Part shown: piece after piece, positions 19,142 through 28,519 of the stretch
Layout: every line of letters starts with the position of its first letter
Position numbering within the stretch: the stretch's first letter is position 1
Origin: P52-10 sp041397365
GTDB taxonomy: Bacteria > Pseudomonadota > Alphaproteobacteria > Rhizobiales > Xanthobacteraceae
Direction of reading: 5' to 3'
Assembly (NCBI GenBank): GCA_041397365.1
Contig: JAWKWT010000008.1
Coordinates: 62,001-126,000 of the forward strand
Length of the DNA stretch: 64,000 nt
Made by a program: the position numbers and the translations under genes
The notes under the pieces: model-generated
Database searches by the model: none
What the model was told of the DNA's origin: nothing
The model's input: the letters and a program-made list of their open reading frames with translations, nothing else

Positions 19142-20200
19142 TCATGGGAACATTGCGGGCTGATCGATGCCGGTCGTCTCGGTCAATCCTAGCATCAGAT
19201 TGGCGTTTTGCACGGCCTGTCCCGATGCGCCCTTGGTCAGATTATCGAGCGTCGACAGAATGATGGTGCGGCCGGGAATCCGATCCGGAACGACGCCGAT
19301 GAAGGTCATGTTCGAGCCGCGCACATGCCGGCTTTGCGGCGCCTTGCCGAAGGGCAGCACATAGACGAACGGCTCCTTGGCGTATTGTTCCGCGAGAACG
19401 CCGTGCAGTTCCTCCGGCGTCTTGCCGCGCCGGCCGCGAACATAGATCGTCGAGAAGATGCCGCGATTCATCGGGATCAGATGCGGCGTGAAAGAGACCA
19501 CCACCTCCTTGCCGGCCGCCTTGGAAAACTCCTGATCGAGTTCGGCCATATGCCGATGATGGCCGATGCCATAGGCATGCATGCCCTCGGACACTTCCGA
19601 AAACAGCATCTCCTCCTTCGCCGAACGCCCGGCCCCGGTCATGCCGGACTTGGCGTCGACCACGATCTCGTCGGGTTCGATCGCCTTCGCTTTCAGCAGC
19701 GGGATCAGCGGCAGTTGCGCACAGGTGGTGTAGCAGCCCGGATTGGCGACCAGCCGCGCCTTCTTGATGTCGCGCCGATAGTTTTCGACGAGGCCGTAAA
19801 CAGCCTCGTTCTGCAATTCGAGCGCGTGATGCTCGTGGCCGTACCATTTGGCGTAGGCGGCCGGATCTGTCAGGCGGAAATCGGCGGACAGGTCCACCAC
19901 CTTGATCGCCGGCGCCTTCGCCATCACGTCCTTCAATACACGCTGCGTCGTCGCATGCGGCAGTCCGCAGAACACCAGATCGAGGCCAGAATTGGCCCAG
20001 TCGGTTTCCTCGATCGAGACGAGACGCGGCAGGTCGTAGGGCGCGAACTGCGGAAAGACATCGCCCATGGCATGGCCCGCCCGCCGGTCGGCGGTGAGCA
20101 GCGCGATCTCCATTTTCGGATGGCGCAGCAAGAGGCGCACCAGTTCGGCCCCGGTGTAACCGGACGCGCCCAGGACCCCGACCTTCTTCTTCGCGCTCAT
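19142..20200 (-). CDS. argC: N-acetyl-gamma-glutamyl-phosphate reductase
   Basis: ArgC reduces N-acetylglutamyl phosphate to the semialdehyde, the third step of arginine synthesis. It is intact at 352 residues. The NADP-binding start is KVGVLGASGYTGAELVRLLLRHP; the catalytic Cys is in VANPGCYTTCAQLPLIPLL; the His-containing segment is YGIGHHRHMAELDQEF. The start ATG at 20200 overlaps the paiB stop in an ATGA, so translation is likely coupled to paiB. Upstream of paiB is an attenuator-like leader containing a run of Arg codons, a plausible control of this gene by arginine supply. The metallo-hydrolase gene follows closely. Confidence 0.95.
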   Translation of the reverse strand: MSAKKKVGVLGASGYTGAELVRLLLRHPKMEIALLTADRRAGHAMGDVFPQFAPYDLPRLVSIEETDWANSGLDLVFCGLPHATTQRVLKDVMAKAPAIKVVDLSADFRLTDPAAYAKWYGHEHHALELQNEAVYGLVENYRRDIKKARLVANPGCYTTCAQLPLIPLLKAKAIEPDEIVVDAKSGMTGAGRSAKEEMLFSEVSEGMHAYGIGHHRHMAELDQEFSKAAGKEVVVSFTPHLIPMNRGIFSTIYVRGRRGKTPEELHGVLAEQYAKEPFVYVLPFGKAPQSRHVRGSNMTFIGVVPDRIPGRTIILSTLDNLTKGASGQAVQNANLMLGLTETTGIDQPAMFP

Positions 20201-20877
20201 GCCTTCGCTCCTTCCAGCAGGTTTGTACCATTGTCATGGGCGATCTGCCCCGCAAAGAGATGCGGCCGCATGGCGCGCATGTCGGCGGCGATCCGCCGCG
20301 AATAGTCGTCGTCCTGCTTTGCCAGCGCCTCTGTGACGGCCAGATGATCGGCGTCCGATTTGTGCTGGTTGAGCTTGAACGAGCCCTCGACCTTCTCCAC
20401 CGCCATCGCCAGCCCGACGATCGCCCCGGTCAGCGCCGCCCGCCGCCCGGCCGCGATCTCGTCCAGGGTCCAGGGCGCAGGCGAGCCGGCTTCGAACTGC
20501 GCGGAGAGCAGATCGAGATGCCGCAACAGCTCCGCCTCGCTCAGAGCGGCGACGGGGCCAATCAGATTGACGGCCTTGTAGAGCCAGGTCGGCACCTGTT
20601 GCGGCGAGGCGTACCAGCGCGGCGAGATGTAGGCGTCGGCCTCGCTCACCGCCAAAAGCCAAGGCGATTGCCGCAGCGCCGCCGCGCACAGCGGGTTCTG
20701 GCGCGCGAGGTGAAAGGTCGCCATGGCACTTCCGTCGGCCGCATAGCCGAGATGGAACGGCGCCCAGGCAACGACCGGCATCGCGCCGTCATAGGCGCAG
20801 ACCAGACCGAAGCCGCGCCGCTCGGCGAGCGCGAGGGCTTCGGATCGGGAGACGCGAAACGGGGCCGGAACATGCAT
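20197..20877 (-). CDS. PaiB-like FMN-binding protein
   Basis: A 226-residue protein of the PaiB family (FMN-binding split-barrel). In Bacillus PaiB was described as a negative regulator of sporulation and protease genes; the role in alphaproteobacteria is unclear. Typical segments are MHVPAPFRVSR, VVAWAPFHLG, ATFHLARQNPL, YISPRWYASPQQVPTWLYKAVNLIG and GSFKLNQHKSDADH. ATG 20877 follows AAGAGG, and matches the family start; the frame is open further upstream but through the terminator hairpin. Its stop overlaps the argC start. Why it is coupled to arginine synthesis is unknown. Confidence 0.85.
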   Translation of the reverse strand: MHVPAPFRVSRSEALALAERRGFGLVCAYDGAMPVVAWAPFHLGYAADGSAMATFHLARQNPLCAAALRQSPWLLAVSEADAYISPRWYASPQQVPTWLYKAVNLIGPVAALSEAELLRHLDLLSAQFEAGSPAPWTLDEIAAGRRAALTGAIVGLAMAVEKVEGSFKLNQHKSDADHLAVTEALAKQDDDYSRRIAADMRAMRPHLFAGQIAHDNGTNLLEGAKA

Positions 20878-20941
20878 GGCGAACCTCTTGGGCCTTTGAG
20901 GAAGCCGCTGGAAGCAGACCGCGCCGGATTTGGGGAGAAAC

Positions 20942-20974
20942 AAAACGTGCCGCGGGACTGTTTCCGGCGGCACG
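20942..20974 (-). terminator. intrinsic terminator inside the paiB-argC leader (attenuator terminator)
   Basis: On the minus strand, CGTGCCGC (20974-20967) pairs with GCGGCACG (20953-20946) in a perfect 8-bp GC-rich stem, extendable past one mismatch by GG:CC to a 7-base loop, and is followed by TTTT (20945-20942). It lies after the leader ORF and 65 bases before the paiB start, so it would end transcription before the operon. The leader ORF end contains GCGGCATG, a 7/8 copy of the 3' arm able to pair with the 5' arm instead. Confidence 0.75.
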
Positions 20975-21001
20975 AGAGACGATCAATTCACGCGCGATCG
21001 C

Positions 21002-21061
21002 TCACCATGCCGCGGTGATGCGGCGGCGGAGACGGGCGGCGCGGGCGAACTGTGTCGTCAT
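21002..21061 (-). CDS. 19-residue Arg-rich putative leader peptide upstream of paiB-argC
   Basis: The ORF encodes MTTQFARAARLRRRITAAW. Five of 19 codons are Arg (7, 10, 12, 13, 14), three of them consecutive CGC. It starts nine bases after the -10 box of a promoter, so the transcript would begin within a few bases of the ATG, as in leaderless rhizobial leader ORFs. It has no Shine-Dalgarno sequence. The Arg run (21028-21020) can pair with GCGGC at 21013-21009, protecting the segment that otherwise competes for the terminator 5' arm. Stop TGA is 27 bases before the terminator. The reading is that ribosome stalling at Arg codons would favour read-through into paiB-argC. It is too short for statistical proof of coding. 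Confidence 0.55.
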   Translation of the reverse strand: MTTQFARAARLRRRITAAW

Positions 21062-21070
21062 GGGACGGAG

Positions 21071-21099
21071 CGTATAATCGGCCCGCCGCCCAGCGTCAA
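21071..21099 (-). promoter_or_regulatory. sigma70-like promoter of the paiB-argC leader transcript
   Basis: On the minus strand TTGACG (21099-21094) and TATACG (21076-21071) are separated by exactly 17 bases. The predicted start site is about 21064-21062, next to the leader ATG at 21061. It sits downstream of the terminator of the preceding gene, so it defines an independent transcript. Confidence 0.6.
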
Positions 21100-21115
21100 G
21101 AAATCCGCGTGGATG

Positions 21116-21138
21116 AAAGGACCGCCATGTGGCGGTCC
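21116..21138 (-). terminator. terminator of the Tat metallo-hydrolase gene
   Basis: GGACCGCC (21119-21126) and GGCGGTCC (21131-21138) form a perfect 8-bp stem with a four-base loop; on the minus strand it is followed by TTTC. It lies 12 bases after the stop codon at 21151 and before the paiB leader promoter. Confidence 0.65.
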
Positions 21139-21150
21139 CTCCTCAATGGG

Positions 21151-22137
21151 TTAGAGCACCGGCTGCCACGGCACCGGGGTCGGCCGGTAGCCGCCGCCGT
21201 CCTTCTCCAGATGAGCGGCCGCCGGGAACGTGTAGTGATAGCCTTGCACGATCATGCGGTCGGCCACGAGCTGGTCGTAAAGCTTTCGCCGCGTCTCCTC
21301 CGCCTTGGCGCCATCCATGTCGAACGACATATGCCAGCCGGGATTGCGCGCGTTGATCGCCGGCAGATTGGTGACGTCGCCCTGCACAGTCACGCTCTGC
21401 GAGCCGGAATGCAGGATGTGCGAGGTGTGCCCCGGCGTGTGGCCCGGCGTCGGCATGGTCTTGATGCCGGTCACGATCTCCTTGCCGGCGTCGTGCTGCG
21501 TGACCTTGCCCTGCAACGCGCCGAAGATGCGGCGGACGTTCTGGAATCCCGGCTTCATCGCGTCCGGTGCGCGGCTCATATTGCCGTCGTCCATCCAGAA
21601 CGCCCATTCGGCCGCCGGCACCATCACCTCGGCATTGGCAAAGGCCGGCTTGCCGTCCGCCGTCACGAGCCCGCCGATATGGTCGCCGTGGAAATGACTG
21701 ATGACGACGATGTCGATAGCCGCCGCATCGATCCCCGCCGCCTTCAGATTGGTGTGGTACTGGCCGACGCCGCCCTTGCTCTGATCGTAAGCCGCCGGTC
21801 CGTTGCCGGTATCGATCGCCACCAGCTTCGAACCCGTGTTGACGACGACCGGATTGAAGAAGAACGAGAACTTGTCCTTCTCGAAGAAAGCGGCCTGCAA
21901 CGCCGCATTGACCTGATCCTTGCTGGCGTTGCGGACCAGCGTATCGGCCAGCGGCACGGTGCGGCCTCCATCGGTGACGACCGTGACTTCGAACTCCCCG
22001 ACCTTGTAGCGATAGACGCCCGGCACTTGTTTGGCGGCCGGCGGTGCCGCGGCACGGGCCGGCGCGGACGTAAACAGCGGCGCGGCAACGGCCGCTCCCG
22101 CGACGCCAAGGGCTGACCGGCGTGTCAGATTTTTCAT
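21151..22137 (-). CDS. exported metallo-beta-lactamase fold hydrolase with Tat signal
   Basis: A 328-residue metallo-beta-lactamase fold enzyme. ATG 22137 gives a twin-arginine signal MKNLTRRSALGVAGAAVAAP with cleavage near SAPARA, and is preceded by GAGGAACG. Metal-binding motif is VVISHFHGDHIGGL; further ligands lie in TMPTPGHTPGHTSHIL and VQGDVTNLPA. The C-terminal YHYTFPAAAHLEKDGGGYRPTPVPW is typical of a family of periplasmic quorum-quenching-like or ribonuclease-Z-like hydrolases with unassigned substrates. It is folded before export if the Tat call is right. It stands alone, with its own terminator, downstream of dedA on the same strand. Confidence 0.8.
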   Translation of the reverse strand: MKNLTRRSALGVAGAAVAAPLFTSAPARAAAPPAAKQVPGVYRYKVGEFEVTVVTDGGRTVPLADTLVRNASKDQVNAALQAAFFEKDKFSFFFNPVVVNTGSKLVAIDTGNGPAAYDQSKGGVGQYHTNLKAAGIDAAAIDIVVISHFHGDHIGGLVTADGKPAFANAEVMVPAAEWAFWMDDGNMSRAPDAMKPGFQNVRRIFGALQGKVTQHDAGKEIVTGIKTMPTPGHTPGHTSHILHSGSQSVTVQGDVTNLPAINARNPGWHMSFDMDGAKAEETRRKLYDQLVADRMIVQGYHYTFPAAAHLEKDGGGYRPTPVPWQPVL

Positions 22138-22268
22138 GGATCGTTCCTCATGGTTTCTATAGGCGGCCACAGCGACAAGGCCGGTGCATCGAAGCTAACA
22201 TTCCGATCGCCGTTCTATTCCCTCTCCGGTCGCGACCGATCGGCGCGGCCGGCCTTTCGCGATCATGC

Positions 22269-22787
22269 TCAGATCAGCATCTTCATGCCGATCGCGCCGG
22301 GCGCCAGCACCAGCGCCGCCCAGACGAAAGCAGAGGAGAAATTGGCGGCCTGGAAATGCCAGTACGGCATCTCGAAAATTCCCGCCGCCAGCGGCACGAA
22401 TGCCCGCAGCGGCCCGAAGAAGCGGCCGATGAAAATGCTCGGAACGCCCCATTTGCGGACGAAGCGCGCGGCCCCCGACAGCATCTCCGGATAGCGCGAC
22501 AGCGGCCACAGTCTCGGAACATCGTTCTTGAAGCGGCGGCCGATCCAGTACGACACCCAGTCCCCGAGCGCGGCGCCCAGTGCGCCCGCGATCCAGACCG
22601 GCCAGAACTCGATGCCGCTCGCGCCGATCAGCGCGCCGATTCCCACCAGCGCCGCCCAGCCGGGCACGAACAGCGACAGGAACGCCAGCGACTCGCCGAA
22701 GGCGAGCAGGAACACGACCGGCGCGGCCCATGCGTGATGATCGCGCACGAAGTCGATCACATTGCGGACGATATCTTCGAATCCCAT
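22269..22787 (-). CDS. DedA family membrane protein
   Basis: A 172-residue DedA/SNARE-associated (VTT domain) protein. The family acts in lipid carrier recycling or scrambling and in membrane homeostasis. Diagnostic segments are FGESLAFLSLFVPGWAALVGIGALIG, GALGAALGDWVSYWIGRRF, and FVRKWGVPSIFIGRFFGPLRAFVPLAAG, with the conserved Glu and Arg residues of the re-entrant loops. Length is at the short end for the family but both loops are present. Start ATG 22787 lies in the spacer divergent from parE. Confidence 0.85.
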   Translation of the reverse strand: MGFEDIVRNVIDFVRDHHAWAAPVVFLLAFGESLAFLSLFVPGWAALVGIGALIGASGIEFWPVWIAGALGAALGDWVSYWIGRRFKNDVPRLWPLSRYPEMLSGAARFVRKWGVPSIFIGRFFGPLRAFVPLAAGIFEMPYWHFQAANFSSAFVWAALVLAPGAIGMKMLI

Positions 22788-22954
22788 TCGGCTCCCTTGT
22801 GTCCGCGCCCGACGGACCCGTCTTCAGAGCGGGAGCACATTCCCGCGAGGGAACGATGGAACTGCCCGGCCTTCGGTCCCTATATAACCCCTTCCGTGCC
22901 ATAGTCGGAATCAATGATTCGCGCGCCCCTCGCGCTCAAACAACTTGAAGATAC

Positions 22955-25008
<2,054 letters not shown>

Positions 25009-25009
<1 letters not shown>

Positions 25010-25057
25010 AGCATGATCCCGAAAAGTGGGAACCGGTTTTCGGACAAGATCATGCTC
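25009..25057. repeat. Rhizobiales-type palindromic repeat, copy 1
   Basis: A 49-bp imperfect palindrome with ends GAGCATGATC and GATCATGCTC and centre AACCGGTT. It begins at the last base of the parE stop codon and separates parE from the convergent caspase gene. Its reverse complement matches the copy at 39722-39769 in all but a few positions. It may act as a transcription end structure. Confidence 0.8.
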
Positions 25058-25086
25058 AAAAATGTGAGGGGTTAAAGCAATTCCCC

Positions 25087-26592
25087 TCACCGCCTGAAAT
25101 TGCGCAGTTCTGACAGGCTGCCGTCCCTGAATGTCAGTTCGACCGACACGGATTTGGTGCGCGGCGGCAGCTTCAGATAGGGCGAGACGCTGTGCGGGAT
25201 CGCGTGCGGCTCCCTCATGTCGCAGGGCGGCAGTTGCAGCACCTTGTCCGGCACGGTCGTATCGATGCCGATCCGCACCTCGCGGATCGCGCAGCGATAC
25301 GTCACCAGATGCGTATAATAGACCAAGAGGCCATTGAATTCACGGAACGACATCCAGCTCGACGCCGTCATGTCGAGGATCTTGCGCTGGTCGCGGATCA
25401 GCGCCGCCTCGGGTTCGAAGCGGATCGGAAACGGCCCCTTCAGATCGCCATTGGTGTCGATGTAGCGCACATAAATGGTCGAAGCCGGCGTGTCGGCGGC
25501 CAGATCGATCGAAGGGTTCGGAATGCGCTTGCGGGTGCGCGGATCGAGCATGTCCGCGAATCCGGTCTCGCGGAAATCGCCCTGCTCGCCGAGCCGCCAG
25601 GAAATGCCGAGCGCAGGGTCGACGATCGAGAATGTGACCGTCCAGCCGCTGTTGTGACGTGAAAAGCTGGCGATCGGTGCGTTGCCGGAGTCCGGCGGCT
25701 CGATCAGTTTCGGCGCGGTCGTGACCGGCGGCAGCACCGCCACCTGCGTCGGCGGGGTCGGCGCGACAGCGACCTTCGGCACGGACGAGGGCGCGGCGGC
25801 ATTCAGCACGACGTCGCCGACGATCTGGTCGTAATAGGCCGGCGTTTGCAGATGGCGAATGCCGCGCGCGAGATCGCGAACTTCCGACTGCGTGCGCTTG
25901 GCGATCTGCACCAGGTTCAGGCCCGGCTCGGACAGCGTCCGGGTGAAATTGCGGGTGAAGACCGAGTTCGGATCGCTGTCATTGTCGGAAAGCCGATCGA
26001 GCGCGGTCTGCTTGGCACCGGCCGAATAGATCACGAACACGCCCTCCGGCGGCGTCATCGCCGCTAGCCCGCCGCTGCCGGACAAAGCGCGGGTGCCGAC
26101 GCGCTCGAACGGATTGTTGCGGCAGGCGTCGAACACGAAAATGGCGGTGCTCGCGCCGCGGCTTTGGACGCGGGTGATGATCCGCTCGGCCGCGATCGCG
26201 CCGTCGCGGATCAGTTCCTCCTGCCCAACGGTGGCGGACGGCACGTCGGTCGGCAGCAGATAATTCTCGCCGCCGATCTCAAAACCGTGACCGGCGAAGA
26301 AGAAGAACGCAGTGTCGCCCTTCTCGATCATCCGGTCGAAGGCCAGCATTGTTTCGCTGAGGCCCTTGCGGTTCTGGTTCTCGGCGACCAGCACCGTGAA
26401 GCCGAGCTTGCGCAGCGTGTCGTTCATGGCGCGGGCGTCGTTGACGGCCTTTTTCAGCGAAGGAATGTTGGAGTAACTGTTGTTGCCGATCACCAGCGCG
26501 ACGCGCTTGGCCGCCAGCGCAACGTCGGCGAAAAGGCAGACGGCGACCGCCAGAATGGTTGCGATCTGGGCGCGAATTCGTTGAGCCTGCAT
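25087..26592 (-). CDS. exported caspase-like (C14) cysteine protease
   Basis: A 501-residue protein with an N-terminal signal peptide (ATILAVAVCLFADVALA) and a peptidase C14/caspase p20 domain. The domain begins KRVALVIGNNSYSNIPSLKKAVNDARAM; the catalytic His is in FFFFAGHGFEIGGENYLLP and the Cys in IFVFDACRNNPF, both present, so it is likely active. After the domain come a Pro/Val-rich linker (about residues 270-300) and a 200-residue C-terminal region with beta-rich character and no named family. Export implies a periplasmic or membrane-facing role. Such orthocaspases are frequent in rhizobia; targets are unknown. The start follows GGGGGATTGTC, and a perfect hairpin abuts this ribosome binding site. 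Confidence 0.85.
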   Translation of the reverse strand: MQAQRIRAQIATILAVAVCLFADVALAAKRVALVIGNNSYSNIPSLKKAVNDARAMNDTLRKLGFTVLVAENQNRKGLSETMLAFDRMIEKGDTAFFFFAGHGFEIGGENYLLPTDVPSATVGQEELIRDGAIAAERIITRVQSRGASTAIFVFDACRNNPFERVGTRALSGSGGLAAMTPPEGVFVIYSAGAKQTALDRLSDNDSDPNSVFTRNFTRTLSEPGLNLVQIAKRTQSEVRDLARGIRHLQTPAYYDQIVGDVVLNAAAPSSVPKVAVAPTPPTQVAVLPPVTTAPKLIEPPDSGNAPIASFSRHNSGWTVTFSIVDPALGISWRLGEQGDFRETGFADMLDPRTRKRIPNPSIDLAADTPASTIYVRYIDTNGDLKGPFPIRFEPEAALIRDQRKILDMTASSWMSFREFNGLLVYYTHLVTYRCAIREVRIGIDTTVPDKVLQLPPCDMREPHAIPHSVSPYLKLPPRTKSVSVELTFRDGSLSELRNFRR

Positions 26593-26604
26593 GACAATCC
26601 CCCG

Positions 26605-26623
26605 GCGGTGACGGCATCACCGC
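26605..26623 (-). promoter_or_regulatory. hairpin abutting the ribosome binding site of the caspase-like gene
   Basis: GCGGTGA (26605-26611) and TCACCGC (26617-26623) are perfect complements around CGGCA. In the leftward mRNA the stem ends directly before the G-rich ribosome binding site, where folding could affect initiation. Confidence 0.35.
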
Positions 26624-26766
26624 TTCGCCTCACCCGTAGTCTTCCGCGGCCAAGCGGCGGTTCAGAGACCCCCACCCGTGCGGCAATATCGTACCTTTAT
26701 ACGACCTCGCGACGATGATTTTGGCAGAAATCGCGCCGCTTTTCGCGTGGTTCGAGGGGCTTTCCA

Positions 26767-26794
26767 TTGACTTTGCGCAGCCGGACCTTATGTT
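26767..26794 (+). promoter_or_regulatory. possible sigma70 promoter of the DEAD-box helicase gene
   Basis: TTGACT (26767-26772), a 16-base spacer and TATGTT (26789-26794). The resulting leader is about 145 nt. The rest of the 353-base spacer between the caspase and helicase genes holds no gene that I can support. Confidence 0.4.
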
Positions 26795-26945
26795 GCGCCG
26801 CATAAAGTAATGGGAGTTCGAGAGATTCGAACCACCCCTGTCGGCCCATGATGCTTTTCCCCGTGCCCTTGAAAGAGCGCGCCGTTCCGGGGATCGGCCT
26901 GACAGTTTCGCCAGAGAATCCCGACGGCGGTTCCACAGAGGCTGA

Positions 26946-28337
26946 ATGTCTTTTTCCAATCTCGGCTTGTCCGACAAGGTTATCGCGGCGGTCGCCGCCG
27001 CAGGCTACACCCAACCCACTCCGATCCAGGAGCAGGCCATCCCGCATGTGCTGGAGCGGCGGGACGTTCTCGGCATCGCCCAGACGGGCACGGGCAAGAC
27101 GGCGGCCTTCGTGCTGCCGATGCTGACCATGCTCGAAAAAGGCCGCGCAAGAGCGCGGATGCCGCGCACACTGATCCTTGAGCCGACGCGCGAACTCGCA
27201 GCGCAGGTGAAGGAGAATTTCGACAAATACGGCGTCGGCCAGAAACTCAACGTCGCATTGCTGATCGGCGGCGTCTCGTTCGGCGATCAGGATATGAAAC
27301 TGACGCGTGGCGTCGACGTTCTGATCGCAACGCCCGGTCGCCTGCTCGATCACACCGAGCGCGGCGGCCTGCTCCTCACCGGCGTCGAGATGCTGGTGAT
27401 CGACGAAGCCGACCGCATGCTCGATATGGGCTTCATTCCGGACATCGAGCGCGTCTGCAAGCTGGTGCCGTTCACCCGCCAGACGCTGTTCTTCACGGCG
27501 ACCATGCCGCCGGAAATCCGCCGCATCACAGAAACCTTCCTGCACAATCCGCAGAAGGTGGAAGTCTCCAAGCCCGCCACCACCGCCACAACCGTCACCC
27601 AGATGGTCGTCAAATCCGGGCGGGAATCCCACCAGAAGCGCGAAGTCCTGCGCCAGCTCATCCGCTCCGCCGAAAACCTGAAGAACGCGATTATCTTCTG
27701 CAATCGCAAGCGCGAAGTAGCGATCCTTCACAAATCGCTTGTAAAGCACGGGTTCGGCGCCGTCGCCCTGCATGGCGACATGGACCAGACCGCCCGCATG
27801 GCAGCGCTGGAGCAATTCCGCAAGGGCGAGATGCCGCTGCTCGTCGCCTCCGACGTCGCCGCGCGCGGTCTCGATATCCCCGACGTCAGCCACGTCTTCA
27901 ATTTCGACGTGCCACACCATCCGGACGACTATGTGCATCGGGTCGGTCGCACCGGCCGCGCCGGACGGCTCGGCACCGCGATTTCGATCGTCGCCCCGCT
28001 CGATGAGAAATCGCTGGCCGCGATCGAGAAGCTCACCGGCCAGACCATTCCCGTCTCCGCCGACCACGCTCCGATCCATGTCGTCGAGGACGAGGCCGCC
28101 GTCCATGACGCGCCGCGATCGCGCGGCCGCAGCGGCCGAAGCAAATCGCGACGGGAGCCGGCGCGACACGATCATGACGACGCGCCGAAGGGCAAGCCAT
28201 CCCCGGCATCCGTCGTTCGGGCGGCAAAGCCCGCGAGCACCGGCCGAAAGCCTAAGGGCGCCGATCACGACGATGCGCCTGAATATTCGCACCTGCCGGC
28301 GTTCCTGCTGCGGCCGATCCGGGCGCGGGCATCCTGA
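26946..28337 (+). CDS. DEAD-box ATP-dependent RNA helicase, RhlE-like
   Basis: Unwinds RNA duplexes, typically in ribosome assembly or mRNA decay. Intact at 463 residues with all core motifs in order: Q motif GYTQPTPIQEQAIP, motif I AQTGTGKT, Ia PTRELAAQ, motif II VIDEADRMLDMGF, motif III FFTATMP, motif V ASDVAARGLDIPDV, motif VI HRVGRTGRAG. The last 90 residues are basic and low-complexity (RGRSGRSKSRREPARHD, repeated HDHDDAP and ADHDDAPEY) and end in HLPAFLLRPIRA, a tail common in alphaproteobacterial RhlE proteins. Start ATG 26946 follows CAGAGG. A long leader suggests post-transcriptional or cold-type control, which is inference. Confidence 0.92.
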   Translation: MSFSNLGLSDKVIAAVAAAGYTQPTPIQEQAIPHVLERRDVLGIAQTGTGKTAAFVLPMLTMLEKGRARARMPRTLILEPTRELAAQVKENFDKYGVGQKLNVALLIGGVSFGDQDMKLTRGVDVLIATPGRLLDHTERGGLLLTGVEMLVIDEADRMLDMGFIPDIERVCKLVPFTRQTLFFTATMPPEIRRITETFLHNPQKVEVSKPATTATTVTQMVVKSGRESHQKREVLRQLIRSAENLKNAIIFCNRKREVAILHKSLVKHGFGAVALHGDMDQTARMAALEQFRKGEMPLLVASDVAARGLDIPDVSHVFNFDVPHHPDDYVHRVGRTGRAGRLGTAISIVAPLDEKSLAAIEKLTGQTIPVSADHAPIHVVEDEAAVHDAPRSRGRSGRSKSRREPARHDHDDAPKGKPSPASVVRAAKPASTGRKPKGADHDDAPEYSHLPAFLLRPIRARAS

Positions 28338-28519
28338 CGCGGCATACGCTCTCAGGGCTCGGGCCCAAGAGCGTCCGTTTCGGAATCAGGCTCGGAAAGC
28401 TGCCGGTTACCGACAACGATAACGGGGTCCACGTTTACTTCGAATTCATTCTCATCCCCTAATTTCTTTTCACCAAAAAGAAATGTGCGAACGATGACGT
28501 TCGCGAGGGGATCTAGACA

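Noticed and set aside
25010..25057. insertion sequence end or attachment site after parE
   Set aside because: The palindrome recurs at intergenic positions without transposase or target duplication and fits the known Rhizobiales repeat class.
26815..26845. tRNA-like T-arm (GGTTCGAATC on the minus strand) in the spacer before the helicase gene
   Set aside because: The flanking bases do not form a five-pair T stem and no anticodon or acceptor stem can be drawn around it.
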